DNA of 64,000 bases. Origin: Candidatus Pristimantibacillus lignocellulolyticus (GTDB lineage Bacteria; Bacillota; Bacilli; Paenibacillales; Paenibacillaceae). The translations under genes were made by a program, and so were the position numbers. Location of the stretch: assembly GCA_023639215.1 (NCBI GenBank), contig CP097899.1, positions 1,556,501 to 1,620,500 on the forward strand, read 5' to 3'. Below are positions 26,137 to 34,830 of this stretch, in pieces. The notes under the pieces were generated by a model. The model saw only the letters and a program-made list of their open reading frames with translations, was not told the origin of the DNA and did not search any database. Numbering within the stretch: position 1 is the stretch's first letter; the number at the start of each line of letters is the position of its first letter.

Positions 26137-26724
26137 TTAATATTTCTTAAGAATTATCATTAACTCTTCATATTCCGCATCGTTTAAGTGCTGCGCCATA
26201 ATTTGTTGGATGTCAATTAACTCTTGATCAGTTAATCCATCTTCTAGATATGTTGAGAATGTTTGCCAAGAATCTGCTGGTAATTTCGTCATTAACAGCT
26301 CTAGCATTCTATCTTTATCTTCCACTGAAACGGTATCTTTGGCAGCTGCAATCTCCTCTGGAGTCATCGCTACTTCCGTATCATCAACTTCAATAGGCGC
26401 TAATACCTCTTGAGCTTCATCGTCAGGTTCAGTATTAAGATCACTCGGTATTTGTTCCTTATTTGTGTCTGGTTGCTCTGTGGGCTGCGGAGTGTCTACT
26501 ACAACTTCTTTGTCTTTGCTTAATGTATCTACTTCACTTCCCCACAGCACGCCCCACACACCGGACATAGCCATCGGAGGAATTTCTATAGGAATCTCGT
26601 ATTGCTTCAAAATAGATTCTACATAACTAGTTATAATATAACCCGTCGTCCATATGGATAGCATACACACAATTAATACTACCGAAATTGCTTTACCCAC
26701 CCACATTAAAACCTTCAATACCAT
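26137..26724 (-). CDS. Membrane protein of unknown function
   Basis: The ATG at 26724 is best (AGGAG 8 nt upstream); a GTG at 26742 lies before it. About 195 residues. It has one N-terminal membrane segment (about 10-30), an extracellular proline-, Glu- and Asp-rich low-complexity linker (about 65-120), then a C-terminal helical domain (DRMLELLMTKLPADSWQTFS to YEELMIILKKY). The plan suggests a membrane anchor presenting a helical domain outside the cell. No family name recognised. It probably runs as a separate unit from purA. Confidence 0.6.
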   Translation of the reverse strand: MVLKVLMWVGKAISVVLIVCMLSIWTTGYIITSYVESILKQYEIPIEIPPMAMSGVWGVLWGSEVDTLSKDKEVVVDTPQPTEQPDTNKEQIPSDLNTEPDDEAQEVLAPIEVDDTEVAMTPEEIAAAKDTVSVEDKDRMLELLMTKLPADSWQTFSTYLEDGLTDQELIDIQQIMAQHLNDAEYEELMIILKKY

Positions 26725-26869
26725 ATCACTCACTCCTACCACTCTTCATAGTCTCTATCATTATGGACAGAAAGGGTAGGACTCATTCTCTTAGAAAATA
26801 GTTATTTCCTAAATTTGTATAAATTTTCTCTCACAGTTCATGAAGTCATATAGACTTTAAGTTGCCTAG

Positions 26870-26990
26870 CAAGGATGATTCAAGGGCTGTGGGTTGCGCT
26901 ACGAGAACAATCCTTGTTCCAATCGCTATCCAATCGCCGTTGGGCTCCGATTTATTGTAATAAACAATAGCGGTATAAATCCGAGAACAA
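26870..26990. other. Structured spacer downstream of purA
   Basis: Two imperfect inverted repeats occur here: aaggatgattcaagg paired loosely with the aacaatcctt side around 26872-26921, and ctccgatttattg with aaatccgag around 26944-26986. No frame is supported. Between it and purA lie a strong terminator and a palindromic repeat. Confidence 0.4.
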
Positions 26991-27035
26991 AAAAAGACTC
27001 AATTATGAGCGAGAATCGCTCACAATTGAGTCTTT
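26988..27035 (-). terminator. Terminator of purA
   Basis: A 17-position stem (agactcaattatgagcg/cgctcacaattgagtct) with one mismatch and a 5-nt loop, followed on the minus strand by seven T. It lies about 270 nt past the purA stop because a palindromic repeat sits in between. Confidence 0.8.
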
Positions 27036-27147
27036 AATCTATATTTTCATCAGTAAACTTGTGAGTATCACGAAGTGATCACAAGTACCCTCACCGAACT
27101 TTCTAGCAGCCTCATCTAGGCATACTCACAAAGAGGGCATCCTCGAG

Positions 27148-27302
27148 GATCCGCTTGTCAGCACCGAGAAGATGACATGAAGCTAGTGAAGCGAAGCGCG
27201 GAATGTACGTTATTGGTACATGAGCACTGGAGCGAGCGATGAATGACATATTCGAAGTCGAATAACCTTCGTTAGCTTACTCATCGTGATCACAAGCGGA
27301 TC
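27148..27302 (-). repeat. Palindromic intergenic repeat, copy 1 (after purA)
   Basis: 155 bp with perfect 11-bp ends gatccgcttgt/acaagcggatc, beginning 5 nt after the purA stop. The interior shares gaagatgacatgaagctag, gcgcggaatgtacg and tcgtgatcacaagcg with copies at 30403 and 37993. Orientation is opposite to the copies at 30133 and 49831. Confidence 0.8.
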
Positions 27303-27306
27303 ACTC

Positions 27307-28590
27307 TTAGTAGATTGGTAGTACTTGGTTCGTTTGCTCTCTATTACGACCCACAGAGAAGATCGCAATTGGAATTCCTGTAAGTTCAGCAACACGATTA
27401 ACATAAGCTAACGTATTAGCTGGAAGATCTTCAAGACGTTTTACGTTAGTAATATCTTCAGACCAACCTGGTAACTCTTCATATACCGCTTCACATTCAC
27501 TTACAGCTTTCAAGCTTGCAGGGTAGTGATGAATGATTTCTCCGCGATATTTGTAACCCGTACAGATCTTAACAGTATCAAGACCAGAGAGTACGTCTAA
27601 AGAGTTTAGAGAAAGACCTGTAATACCACTTACACGACGAGCATGACGAATAACAACCGTATCGAACCAACCTACACGACGAGGACGGCCAGTAACTGTT
27701 CCGTACTCATGACCTCTATCACGGATCAATTGACCAATTTCATTATCTTGCTCCGTAGGGAACGGACCGTCACCAACACGAGTTGTGTATGCTTTTGCAA
27801 CACCGATAACTTGTTGAATGCGAGATGGACCTACGCCAGAACCGATACACACACCACCAGCAGATGGGTTTGAAGAAGTAACATACGGATAAGTTCCTTG
27901 ATCGATGTCAAGCATAACGCCTTGCGCACCTTCAAATAGTACTTTTTTATCTGCATCAATAGCATCATTTAAGATAACAGACGTATCAGTCACGTAAGGA
28001 CGAAGTACTTCTGCATATTCAAGATACTCTTTAATAATTTGTTCTGCATCAACTTTTGTTGAACCATATACTTGCTCAATCACTTGATTTTTCTCAATGA
28101 CGATCGCACGTACACGAGCAGAGAATTCTTCTGCATCCATAAGGTCAGCAATACGAATACCGCTACGAGAAGCTTTATCCATATAACAAGGGCCGATTCC
28201 TTTACGAGTCGTACCGATTTTATTATCACCTTTACGATCTTCTTCAAGACCATCAAGAATAAGATGGTAAGGCATAATAACGTGTGCACGATCACTAATA
28301 ACAAGATTCTCTGTAGAGAAGCCATTGTCGTGAATATAATTAATTTCAGTAATTAATGCTTCAGGATTAATTACCATACCATTTCCGATTACACATGTTT
28401 TATTGGCATTAAAGATACCAGAAGGTATCATTGTCAGCTTATATTTTTTATTATCAATAAGGATCGTGTGGCCAGCATTGTTACCACCTTGGTAACGCGC
28501 TACTACGTCCGCACCTTCCGCAAGAAAATCGGTAATTTTACCTTTCCCTTCATCTCCCCATTGCGTACCAACAACAACTACTGTTGACAT
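27307..28590 (-). CDS. purA: Adenylosuccinate synthetase PurA
   Basis: The ATG at 28590 is preceded by GGAGG at 7 nt, giving 427 residues, the standard length. It joins IMP and aspartate with GTP to adenylosuccinate in AMP synthesis. Motifs: VVGTQWGDEGKGK at the N-terminus (GTP/IMP site), GNNAGHT, the GTTRKGIGP segment and the C-terminal TGRPRRVGWFD and SVGRNREQT. Located near dnaC as in other Bacillales. A longer frame to 28653 lacks support. Confidence 0.97.
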   Translation of the reverse strand: MSTVVVVGTQWGDEGKGKITDFLAEGADVVARYQGGNNAGHTILIDNKKYKLTMIPSGIFNANKTCVIGNGMVINPEALITEINYIHDNGFSTENLVISDRAHVIMPYHLILDGLEEDRKGDNKIGTTRKGIGPCYMDKASRSGIRIADLMDAEEFSARVRAIVIEKNQVIEQVYGSTKVDAEQIIKEYLEYAEVLRPYVTDTSVILNDAIDADKKVLFEGAQGVMLDIDQGTYPYVTSSNPSAGGVCIGSGVGPSRIQQVIGVAKAYTTRVGDGPFPTEQDNEIGQLIRDRGHEYGTVTGRPRRVGWFDTVVIRHARRVSGITGLSLNSLDVLSGLDTVKICTGYKYRGEIIHHYPASLKAVSECEAVYEELPGWSEDITNVKRLEDLPANTLAYVNRVAELTGIPIAIFSVGRNREQTNQVLPIY

Positions 28591-28695
28591 AGCCATACCT
28601 CCACTCGATGTATCCACATCGATAATTTTTGTCACTTTAAAAGATACCGTCAAAGGACAGCATTAATATTTTACCAATCCAACTAGCAAAAGTCA

Positions 28696-28739
28696 AACAA
28701 AAAACGAACGATTATATGGTTGTACATATAATCGTTCGG
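28696..28739 (-). terminator. Terminator of dnaC
   Basis: A perfect 14-bp stem (cgaacgattatatg/catataatcgttcg) with a 6-nt loop and a T run on the minus strand. Confidence 0.85.
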
Positions 28740-28742
28740 ATA

Positions 28743-30104
28743 TTATGAAGCTTGTGATGGATCCTGATGATTTCTATCTAAGTTCACGAATTTATTGAAG
28801 TTTTTGAGGAATACGAGTTCAACTGTCCCAACGGGTCCGTTACGTTGTTTGGCGATGATAATCTCGATAATATTTTTCTTCTCAGACTCTTTATCGTAGT
28901 AATCATCACGATATAAGAAAGAGACGATATCCGCATCTTGCTCAATAGAACCCGATTCACGAAGATCCGACATCATTGGACGTTTGTCTTGACGTTGCTC
29001 AACACCACGACTAAGCTGCGATAGTGCAATAACAGGTACTTCAAGTTCACGTGCGATTTGTTTCAACGTACGAGAAATTTCAGATACTTCCTGTTGACGG
29101 TTTTCTCCAGCTTTTCCGCGACCTGATATTAGTTGCAAGTAGTCAATCAGAATCATACCAAGTCCCTTTTCCTTCTTCAAACGACGGCATTTTGCGCGTA
29201 TATCTGCAACTGTAATACCAGGAGTATCATCGATAAAAATTTCTGCTTCGGATAATGCTCCAATAGCCATAGTAAGCTTCTCCCAATCATCGGGTTCCAA
29301 ATTACCTGTACGCATACGAGTTGCATCGACATTAGCTTCCGCACAGATCATACGTTGGACAAGCTGTGCAGCTGACATCTCCAGACTGAATATAGCGACG
29401 GTCTCTTTGGCACGCACGCCAACATTTTGCGCAATATTTAAGGCAAATGCTGTTTTACCAACGGAAGGACGTGCTGCTACGATAATTAAGTCACTACGCT
29501 GGAATCCTGCTGTCATCCGATCAAGATCAACGAAACCAGATGGAATACCTGAAGTTCCCCCGCGGTTAGCGTAAAGGAATTCTACCTTCTCGAAAACTTC
29601 CATCAACACATCGCGTATAGAAATAAATCCGCTACTTGAGCGACGATTCGAAATCTCAAGAATCTTTTTCTCTGCATCACTAAGCATACTTGTTATATCT
29701 TCAGCATTGGCATAGCCATCAGAAACGATGTTCGTTGCAGTACGAATTAAGCGACGTAACATCGACTTTTCTTCAACGATTTGTGCATAATATTCTACGT
29801 TTGCCGCTGTAGGTACCGAATTGGCAAGTTTGGCAAGATAACTTACGCCGCCCACTTCTTCTAACATACCTTTGTCCTGCAATTGTGCTGTTAACGTCAC
29901 GAGGTCAATCGGCTGATTGTTCTCGCCAAGCTCAATCATAGCTTCAAAGATCAGTTGATGGGCGCTACTATAGAAATCTTCACTCTTTACGCGTTCCAGC
30001 GCTGTAATTAAAGCTTCTGCTTGTAATAATGCCGCTCCAATAACAGCCTGTTCTGCCTCCATATTTTGCGGAGGTACGCGGTCAAATAATGGTTCTGAAT
30101 TCAT
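28743..30104 (-). CDS. dnaC: Replicative DNA helicase (DnaB family; DnaC of Bacillus)
   Basis: 453 residues. An N-terminal helical domain (PPQNMEAEQAVIGAALL) interacts with primase and loader. The RecA-like C-terminal domain has Walker A ARPSVGKTAF near residue 215, Walker B MILIDYLQLISG, and the DLRESGSIEQDADIV motif with arginine finger region. It is the hexameric helicase of the replication fork. The name dnaC follows Bacillus use; elsewhere the gene is dnaB. It is separated from rplI by two palindromic repeats. Confidence 0.96.
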   Translation of the reverse strand: MNSEPLFDRVPPQNMEAEQAVIGAALLQAEALITALERVKSEDFYSSAHQLIFEAMIELGENNQPIDLVTLTAQLQDKGMLEEVGGVSYLAKLANSVPTAANVEYYAQIVEEKSMLRRLIRTATNIVSDGYANAEDITSMLSDAEKKILEISNRRSSSGFISIRDVLMEVFEKVEFLYANRGGTSGIPSGFVDLDRMTAGFQRSDLIIVAARPSVGKTAFALNIAQNVGVRAKETVAIFSLEMSAAQLVQRMICAEANVDATRMRTGNLEPDDWEKLTMAIGALSEAEIFIDDTPGITVADIRAKCRRLKKEKGLGMILIDYLQLISGRGKAGENRQQEVSEISRTLKQIARELEVPVIALSQLSRGVEQRQDKRPMMSDLRESGSIEQDADIVSFLYRDDYYDKESEKKNIIEIIIAKQRNGPVGTVELVFLKNFNKFVNLDRNHQDPSQAS

Positions 30105-30132
30105 CTGCCCATTTCCTTTCTTCTTAGAGGTA

Positions 30133-30344
30133 GTTCAAAAAGCGGACTTTGATAACGTTGACTATGCTACGTAGTTTATTCGGCATCGAATATGGAGCGA
30201 ACTTGGAAGGTCTAGCATAAGCTTACGAGGTATGTTTCTTGCAGAAACATTGCAGGTACGCGTGTACCAATTACGTACACTTGCGTTTCCTCCTTCCTCA
30301 AGTAGCGCCTCATCTTCTTGGTTCTGAAATCCCACTTTTTGAAC
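30133..30344 (+). repeat. Palindromic intergenic repeat, copy 2 (long form)
   Basis: 212 bp, with ends gttcaaaaagcggac and cccactttttgaac that pair over about 14 positions. Interior landmarks are gataacgttgactatgctac, attcggcatcgaatatgg and tcatcttcttggttctgaaa. A further partial end copy (gttcaaaaagcggacttt) lies at 30362-30379. A minus-strand frame across it encodes MKVQKVGFQNQEDEALLEEG, but it is part of the repeat and is not called as a gene. Confidence 0.75.
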
Positions 30345-30402
30345 CTTCATTTTAAGAGGTAGTTCAAAAAGCGGACTTTATGAGTATCCTATTTCAATAT
30401 AA

Positions 30403-30573
30403 GCTCAAAATGTTCGCTTGTCTCCCGCCAAGAAAATGACATGAAGTTAGGAAACGAAGCGCGGAATGTACGGTATTGGTACATGAGCACTGTAGGCTTC
30501 CGATGAATGCCATTTTCGCCGCCGAATATGCTACGTTAGCTTATCCGCGTGATCACAATCGGACATTTTGAGC
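30403..30573 (-). repeat. Palindromic intergenic repeat, copy 3
   Basis: 171 bp between dnaC and rplI, with ends gctcaaaatgttcgcttgt and acaatcggacattttgagc pairing over 19 positions with two mismatches. The interior matches copies at 27148 and 37993 (gcgcggaatgtacg, gccgccgaata). Confidence 0.8.
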
Positions 30574-30580
30574 ATCCTTA

Positions 30581-31024
30581 TTATTCTTCTACGATTTGTA
30601 CTTTCATCGTTGCTTTAACATCTGCATGTAACTTAACAGGTACTTGAGTTACGCCAAGAGAACGAATCGGCTCATCTAATTCCATTTTACGTTTATCCAA
30701 TTTAATGCCAAGTGCTGCGATTGCATCAGCAATTTGTTTTGTTGTAATTGCGCCGAACAATTTGCCACCTTCACCAGCTTTAGCTTTTACTTGAATCGTT
30801 AATTCTTCAATTTTTTTACCTAAAGCGATCGCATCTTGTTTCTCTTGCTCTTTACGCTTTAGTTCAGATGCATGTTGCATATCTAATGTTTTCACATTAC
30901 CTGCTGAAGCAATTTTAACTAAATTTTTAGGCAATAGAAAATTACGTACATATCCTTCAGAAACATCTTTAACTTCACCTTTTTTACCTTGACCTTTAAC
31001 ATCTTGTAGAAAAATTACTTTCAT
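30581..31024 (-). CDS. rplI: 50S ribosomal protein L9
   Basis: 147 residues; GAGGGG ribosome site. The start MKVIFLQDVKGQGKKGEVKD and GYVRNFLLPKNLV are the L9 N-terminal signature that binds 23S rRNA; a long central helix (about 45-75) leads to a C-terminal domain with GKLFGAITTKQIADAI. Its ATG overlaps the TGA of gdpP (ATGA), so it is coupled to gdpP. The gdpP-rplI order is conserved in Bacillales. Confidence 0.97.
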   Translation of the reverse strand: MKVIFLQDVKGQGKKGEVKDVSEGYVRNFLLPKNLVKIASAGNVKTLDMQHASELKRKEQEKQDAIALGKKIEELTIQVKAKAGEGGKLFGAITTKQIADAIAALGIKLDKRKMELDEPIRSLGVTQVPVKLHADVKATMKVQIVEE

Positions 31025-33000
31025 TCGAATAACCCCTCTTCATCCTCAATTTGTTTGAGTACTGTTTTTAACTTAGCTGCCACTTCATCAACAGTACCTT
31101 CTAGCTGTGCAGCGGCATTAGTTAGATGTCCACCGCCACCCATACGCTCCATAACAACCTGTACATTGATTTGTCCAAATGAACGGGCACTTACTGCTAT
31201 TAAACCATCAGGTCGTTCAGAAACGACGAATGAAGCATAAATATTAGACATATTCAGCAAAGTATCTGCTGATTGAGCAATTAATAATTGCGATTTTACA
31301 TGACCTTTTTCTACAACAGCTAGCGCAATATGTTCGTAAATGATCGTAGCATGCTTAATAATATCAGATTTATTAATATATCCATTCAAATCTTCTTGTA
31401 GCATTCGCTGGATCATCGATGAATCTGCGCCATTTCGACGTAGAAACGATGCCGCTTCAAATGTTCTGGCACCCGTTCTTAACGAAAAGCTTTTCGTATC
31501 AATCGTAATACCAGCTAATAACGAAGTTGCTTCGCGCACATCAAGCGAAATTCGATCGTGAATATATTGTAGCAGTTCAGTAACCAATTCACATGTTGAC
31601 GATGCGTATGGCTCTAAGTACATCAATGTAGCATGACTGAGAAACTCCTCACTACGTCGATGATGATCGATAACTGCTAACCGCTCTGTCATCGTTAGAA
31701 GCTTCGGTTCAGCGACCATCGATGCTTTATGCGTATCTACGACAATAGCTAACGTTGCCGGTGTCATTAAAGCGATCGCCTGCTCAGGTGTAATGAAGCG
31801 CTTTGCGATTTTCTCATCCTCACGCAAAAGCTCCATCATACGATCGATAGATGGATTATTACCTTCTAATACAATGTATGATTCTTTGCCAAGCATACGG
31901 GCAGCTTTCAATATTCCAACCGCTGCACCGATCGCATCCATATCAGGTATACGATGTCCCATAATGACAACATTGTAACTTTCCTTAATAAGATCGCGCA
32001 ATGTATGTGCCACAACACGTGCTCTTACTCTTGTACGTTTTTCTACTGCATTGGTTTTACCACCATAGAACGTTTGTCGTGTGCCAAACTTAACAGTTAC
32101 TTGGTCGCCACCACGACCTAATGCAATATCCAGACTTCGATGTGCCCATTGACCTAGCTCGAGAATATGATCAGCACCCGCTGCAAACCCAATACTAAGG
32201 GTCATTGGTATTTTCTGATCACTTGTCATTTCACGTACATCATCAAGAATATCAAACCGTGTTTGTTCAAGTATGCGTAGTGTCTTTTGATCGGTAATAA
32301 GAAGAAATCGATCTGAAGTTAATCGTTTTAAATACACTTCAAATTTTTGTGCCCAATCCGTTATTACGCCAGTCACTTTAGAAAGTAATACTGAACGCTG
32401 ATTATCATCAAGCCCTTGGGTTACCTCTTCCAAATTATCAATCATGACAACACCTAGAGATAATCGTTCCTCATCATACTTTTTATGTAGTGCCCATGTT
32501 TCCGTAATGTCTACGACGTAGACAATCCGATCCTTCTCACGGAAGGTGAGCCGGTACATATGTTGATGCAACATAATCTCAATTTTCCCTTCACGCTCTT
32601 TCAGTTGAGAAAGAGATTGTGAAAGAGAAGGGAATAACTTCGTTAACGATTCACCAACTAATGATTGTTCTTGCATAATTTGATTAATATAAGGATTATT
32701 CCACTCTACGATGTTGTCTTCATTATAAATAATAATACCAAAAGGTAACTCTTGAATAACATCCGTTCCGCCCTTCTTCAGGCGATAGGATAGCGTCTGA
32801 ATATACGCTTTAAATTCGTGGCGAAATGCACGCTCAGCAATATACATATAGACAGCTACACCTATAGATAACAGTAGTCCAATTGCTCCTGCTATCCACG
32901 AAAAGAAAGTTAGCATGACTGATAATAACAGCATAATAACGATGGAAATAATACTATGAAGACCGTGCCAACGTCTCGTTAAAAAATTCGGCATATACAT
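31021..33000 (-). CDS. gdpP: Cyclic-di-AMP phosphodiesterase GdpP (YybT)
   Basis: 659 residues. Two membrane segments (about 15-55), a heme-binding-type PAS domain (about 80-150), a degenerate GGDEF domain (about 170-300), and a DHH/DHHA1 catalytic part with GHRIPDMDAIGAA, VVDTHK, VIDHHRRS and the C-terminal GGGGHLTNAAAQ. It hydrolyses c-di-AMP to pApA, lowering a second messenger that controls potassium and osmotic balance. It is coupled to rplI; yybS is 15 nt upstream. A Ktr potassium uptake pair lies just beyond yybS. Confidence 0.96.
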   Translation of the reverse strand: MYMPNFLTRRWHGLHSIISIVIMLLLSVMLTFFSWIAGAIGLLLSIGVAVYMYIAERAFRHEFKAYIQTLSYRLKKGGTDVIQELPFGIIIYNEDNIVEWNNPYINQIMQEQSLVGESLTKLFPSLSQSLSQLKEREGKIEIMLHQHMYRLTFREKDRIVYVVDITETWALHKKYDEERLSLGVVMIDNLEEVTQGLDDNQRSVLLSKVTGVITDWAQKFEVYLKRLTSDRFLLITDQKTLRILEQTRFDILDDVREMTSDQKIPMTLSIGFAAGADHILELGQWAHRSLDIALGRGGDQVTVKFGTRQTFYGGKTNAVEKRTRVRARVVAHTLRDLIKESYNVVIMGHRIPDMDAIGAAVGILKAARMLGKESYIVLEGNNPSIDRMMELLREDEKIAKRFITPEQAIALMTPATLAIVVDTHKASMVAEPKLLTMTERLAVIDHHRRSEEFLSHATLMYLEPYASSTCELVTELLQYIHDRISLDVREATSLLAGITIDTKSFSLRTGARTFEAASFLRRNGADSSMIQRMLQEDLNGYINKSDIIKHATIIYEHIALAVVEKGHVKSQLLIAQSADTLLNMSNIYASFVVSERPDGLIAVSARSFGQINVQVVMERMGGGGHLTNAAAQLEGTVDEVAAKLKTVLKQIEDEEGLFE

Positions 33001-33014
33001 AATCGCTCCCGTGC

Positions 33015-33923
33015 CTATGTTTGCTTAGAAAAGTACTTTCTAAGTGGAAAAGCCGCGTCCAATATCCCGATAATACTGAAAAAAGGTAATACGAGGATAG
33101 GAATTGCTATTAAAATCGGAATGATTTTTGGCCAATTTCGATTATGTGCGAGATAGTAGAAAAAACCAACCGCTTGAATAGAGAATAAGAAACTTAACGC
33201 TGGCACAAGATTTGCAAGTGCTACCGCTAGAAACGAAGTATCCAACGGATCTACCATCATCTGAATAATATAGACAAGTAGGTAGATAAATAATATGGAA
33301 CGTGGTAAGCGCCAATCTTTAGCTGCTGGGAATGGCTGTACAACAACACCTTCCATTGCTGCTAATTTACGCGCAACAAAATGGGAGCAGACTACAATAC
33401 CCAGTGCGATAAGCAGAAGTATGAACGGAATCATGTCTAGAAACAATTTCACAAAATTCTCTGCGATTTCATTGTTCCAAGTAATCAGTAACGTTGCTCT
33501 TGAAGCCGCGTCATTCATCGATTCGATTAATGTTTTACGAAGATCACTTAACAAGGAAATTCCTAGTACATTTTCAATGATCAATAGTTCCAACATGAGA
33601 AGTACTAACATTATACCTGTCATTTTTGGGACAATCTTTGTTGAAGGTGTACCCTTCTTATATAAATGCCCCATATAAATACTTGGAATTAAAGCTAATA
33701 AACTTGTACTTAGAAATACAAATGGATCTATAATTACACATCCAACTACCATAATTACGATAACATGTACAGCAAAGGACTTTCTGTCCACTTGTGTATA
33801 AAGAAGTGTATATGGAACCAAGCTAAACAAAAGTGCTAGTACATTTAGACCCGGTACTACGATGAACAATGCCATTGCGAGAGCTAATAAGCTCCATAGT
33901 AACGGTTTTATACCTGTTTTCAA
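33015..33923 (-). CDS. yybS: YybS family membrane protein (DUF2232)
   Basis: About 302 residues, starting with TTG at 33923 because GAGG lies 8 nt upstream; a GTG at 33932 overlaps that site. It has about eight predicted membrane segments with few charged residues, the pattern of DUF2232/YybS proteins. It may be a transporter-like S-component. It is directly upstream of gdpP in many Bacillales. Role not established. Confidence 0.85.
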   Translation of the reverse strand: MKTGIKPLLWSLLALAMALFIVVPGLNVLALLFSLVPYTLLYTQVDRKSFAVHVIVIMVVGCVIIDPFVFLSTSLLALIPSIYMGHLYKKGTPSTKIVPKMTGIMLVLLMLELLIIENVLGISLLSDLRKTLIESMNDAASRATLLITWNNEIAENFVKLFLDMIPFILLLIALGIVVCSHFVARKLAAMEGVVVQPFPAAKDWRLPRSILFIYLLVYIIQMMVDPLDTSFLAVALANLVPALSFLFSIQAVGFFYYLAHNRNWPKIIPILIAIPILVLPFFSIIGILDAAFPLRKYFSKQT

Positions 33924-34158
33924 ACTTTTCACCTCAAGACGTAGAATCAGTGTTTGTAAGTTGCTCTAAACATCATTATATCATAAATTATATGTAGTAG
34001 TATTGATCTACATCTCCGTCTTCATTCGGCAAATTACGCATCTCTTACAAAAATTGAACTTAAATAATTCTCATAATAATATTTATGCTAGAATTTTATT
34101 GCATTTTCTTCAGTAGATGGACTATGATTCATCTTAGTTCTAATAAATAGGAAGTGAT

Positions 34159-34830
34159 ATGTTTATGAAAAAACAATTTCTTATCGTAGGTCTAGGCCGT
34201 TTCGGTAGTAGTCTAACCCGTACGTTGGTTGCTAATGGACACGAGGTATTAGCCGTAGATAGAGACGCTGAGTTAGTACAAGATGTGGCTCCACATGCGA
34301 CACATGCTATTCAAGCTGACTGTACAGATGAAGCGGTGTTGAAAGAATTAGGAGCGAGTAATTTTACTCATGCGGTAGTTGCTATCGGTGATGATCTACA
34401 ATCAAGTATCCTTACTACTTTATTACTTAAAGAGATGAAAATACCTATTGTTATCGCAAAGGCTCGTGATGAGATGCATGGTAATGTATTGCGTAAAATT
34501 GGTGCCGACAAAATCATCTATCCAGAACGAGATATGGCAATGAGGCTCGCTAATCAACTTAGCTCGAGCAGCATCATTGATTATATTGAGCTTTCTGATG
34601 AATATAATATTGTCGAAATGTTAGCTCCATCTGCTATGTCTGGTTTATCATTACAAAAACTTAATATTCGTGCTCGTTTTGGCTGTACTATTCTTGCGAT
34701 AAAAACAGATAAAAAAATGAATGTTGCTCCAAGTGCAGAAGATACCATTGAAACTGGTAATGCGTTGCTACTTATTGGTTCTTTGGAGCAAATTAGACAG
34801 TTGGAGACGCACTATGATCGAAAACGCTAA
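34159..34830 (+). CDS. Potassium uptake regulatory subunit, KtrA/KtrC type
   Basis: 223 residues; AGGAAG ribosome site. The N-terminal RCK_N domain has the Rossmann motif VGLGRFGSS and an acidic residue at the end of strand 2 (VLAVDRD), binding NAD(H) or ADP/ATP. The C-terminal RCK_C domain (about 140-220) is the known c-di-AMP-binding module in KtrA/KtrC. It forms a ring that gates the KtrB/KtrD channel encoded by the next gene (17-nt overlap). The neighbouring gdpP degrades c-di-AMP, so the two may act in one circuit. Confidence 0.9.
   Translation: MFMKKQFLIVGLGRFGSSLTRTLVANGHEVLAVDRDAELVQDVAPHATHAIQADCTDEAVLKELGASNFTHAVVAIGDDLQSSILTTLLLKEMKIPIVIAKARDEMHGNVLRKIGADKIIYPERDMAMRLANQLSSSSIIDYIELSDEYNIVEMLAPSAMSGLSLQKLNIRARFGCTILAIKTDKKMNVAPSAEDTIETGNALLLIGSLEQIRQLETHYDRKR

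Noticed and set aside
30162..30350. 62-codon minus-strand frame encoding MKVQKVGFQNQEDEALLEEG
   Set aside because: The sequence is a palindromic intergenic repeat found elsewhere; no ribosome site or conserved length is seen.
33933..34158. c-di-AMP riboswitch before the ktr genes
   Set aside because: The region lacks the conserved ydaO core and no terminator/antiterminator pair was found.
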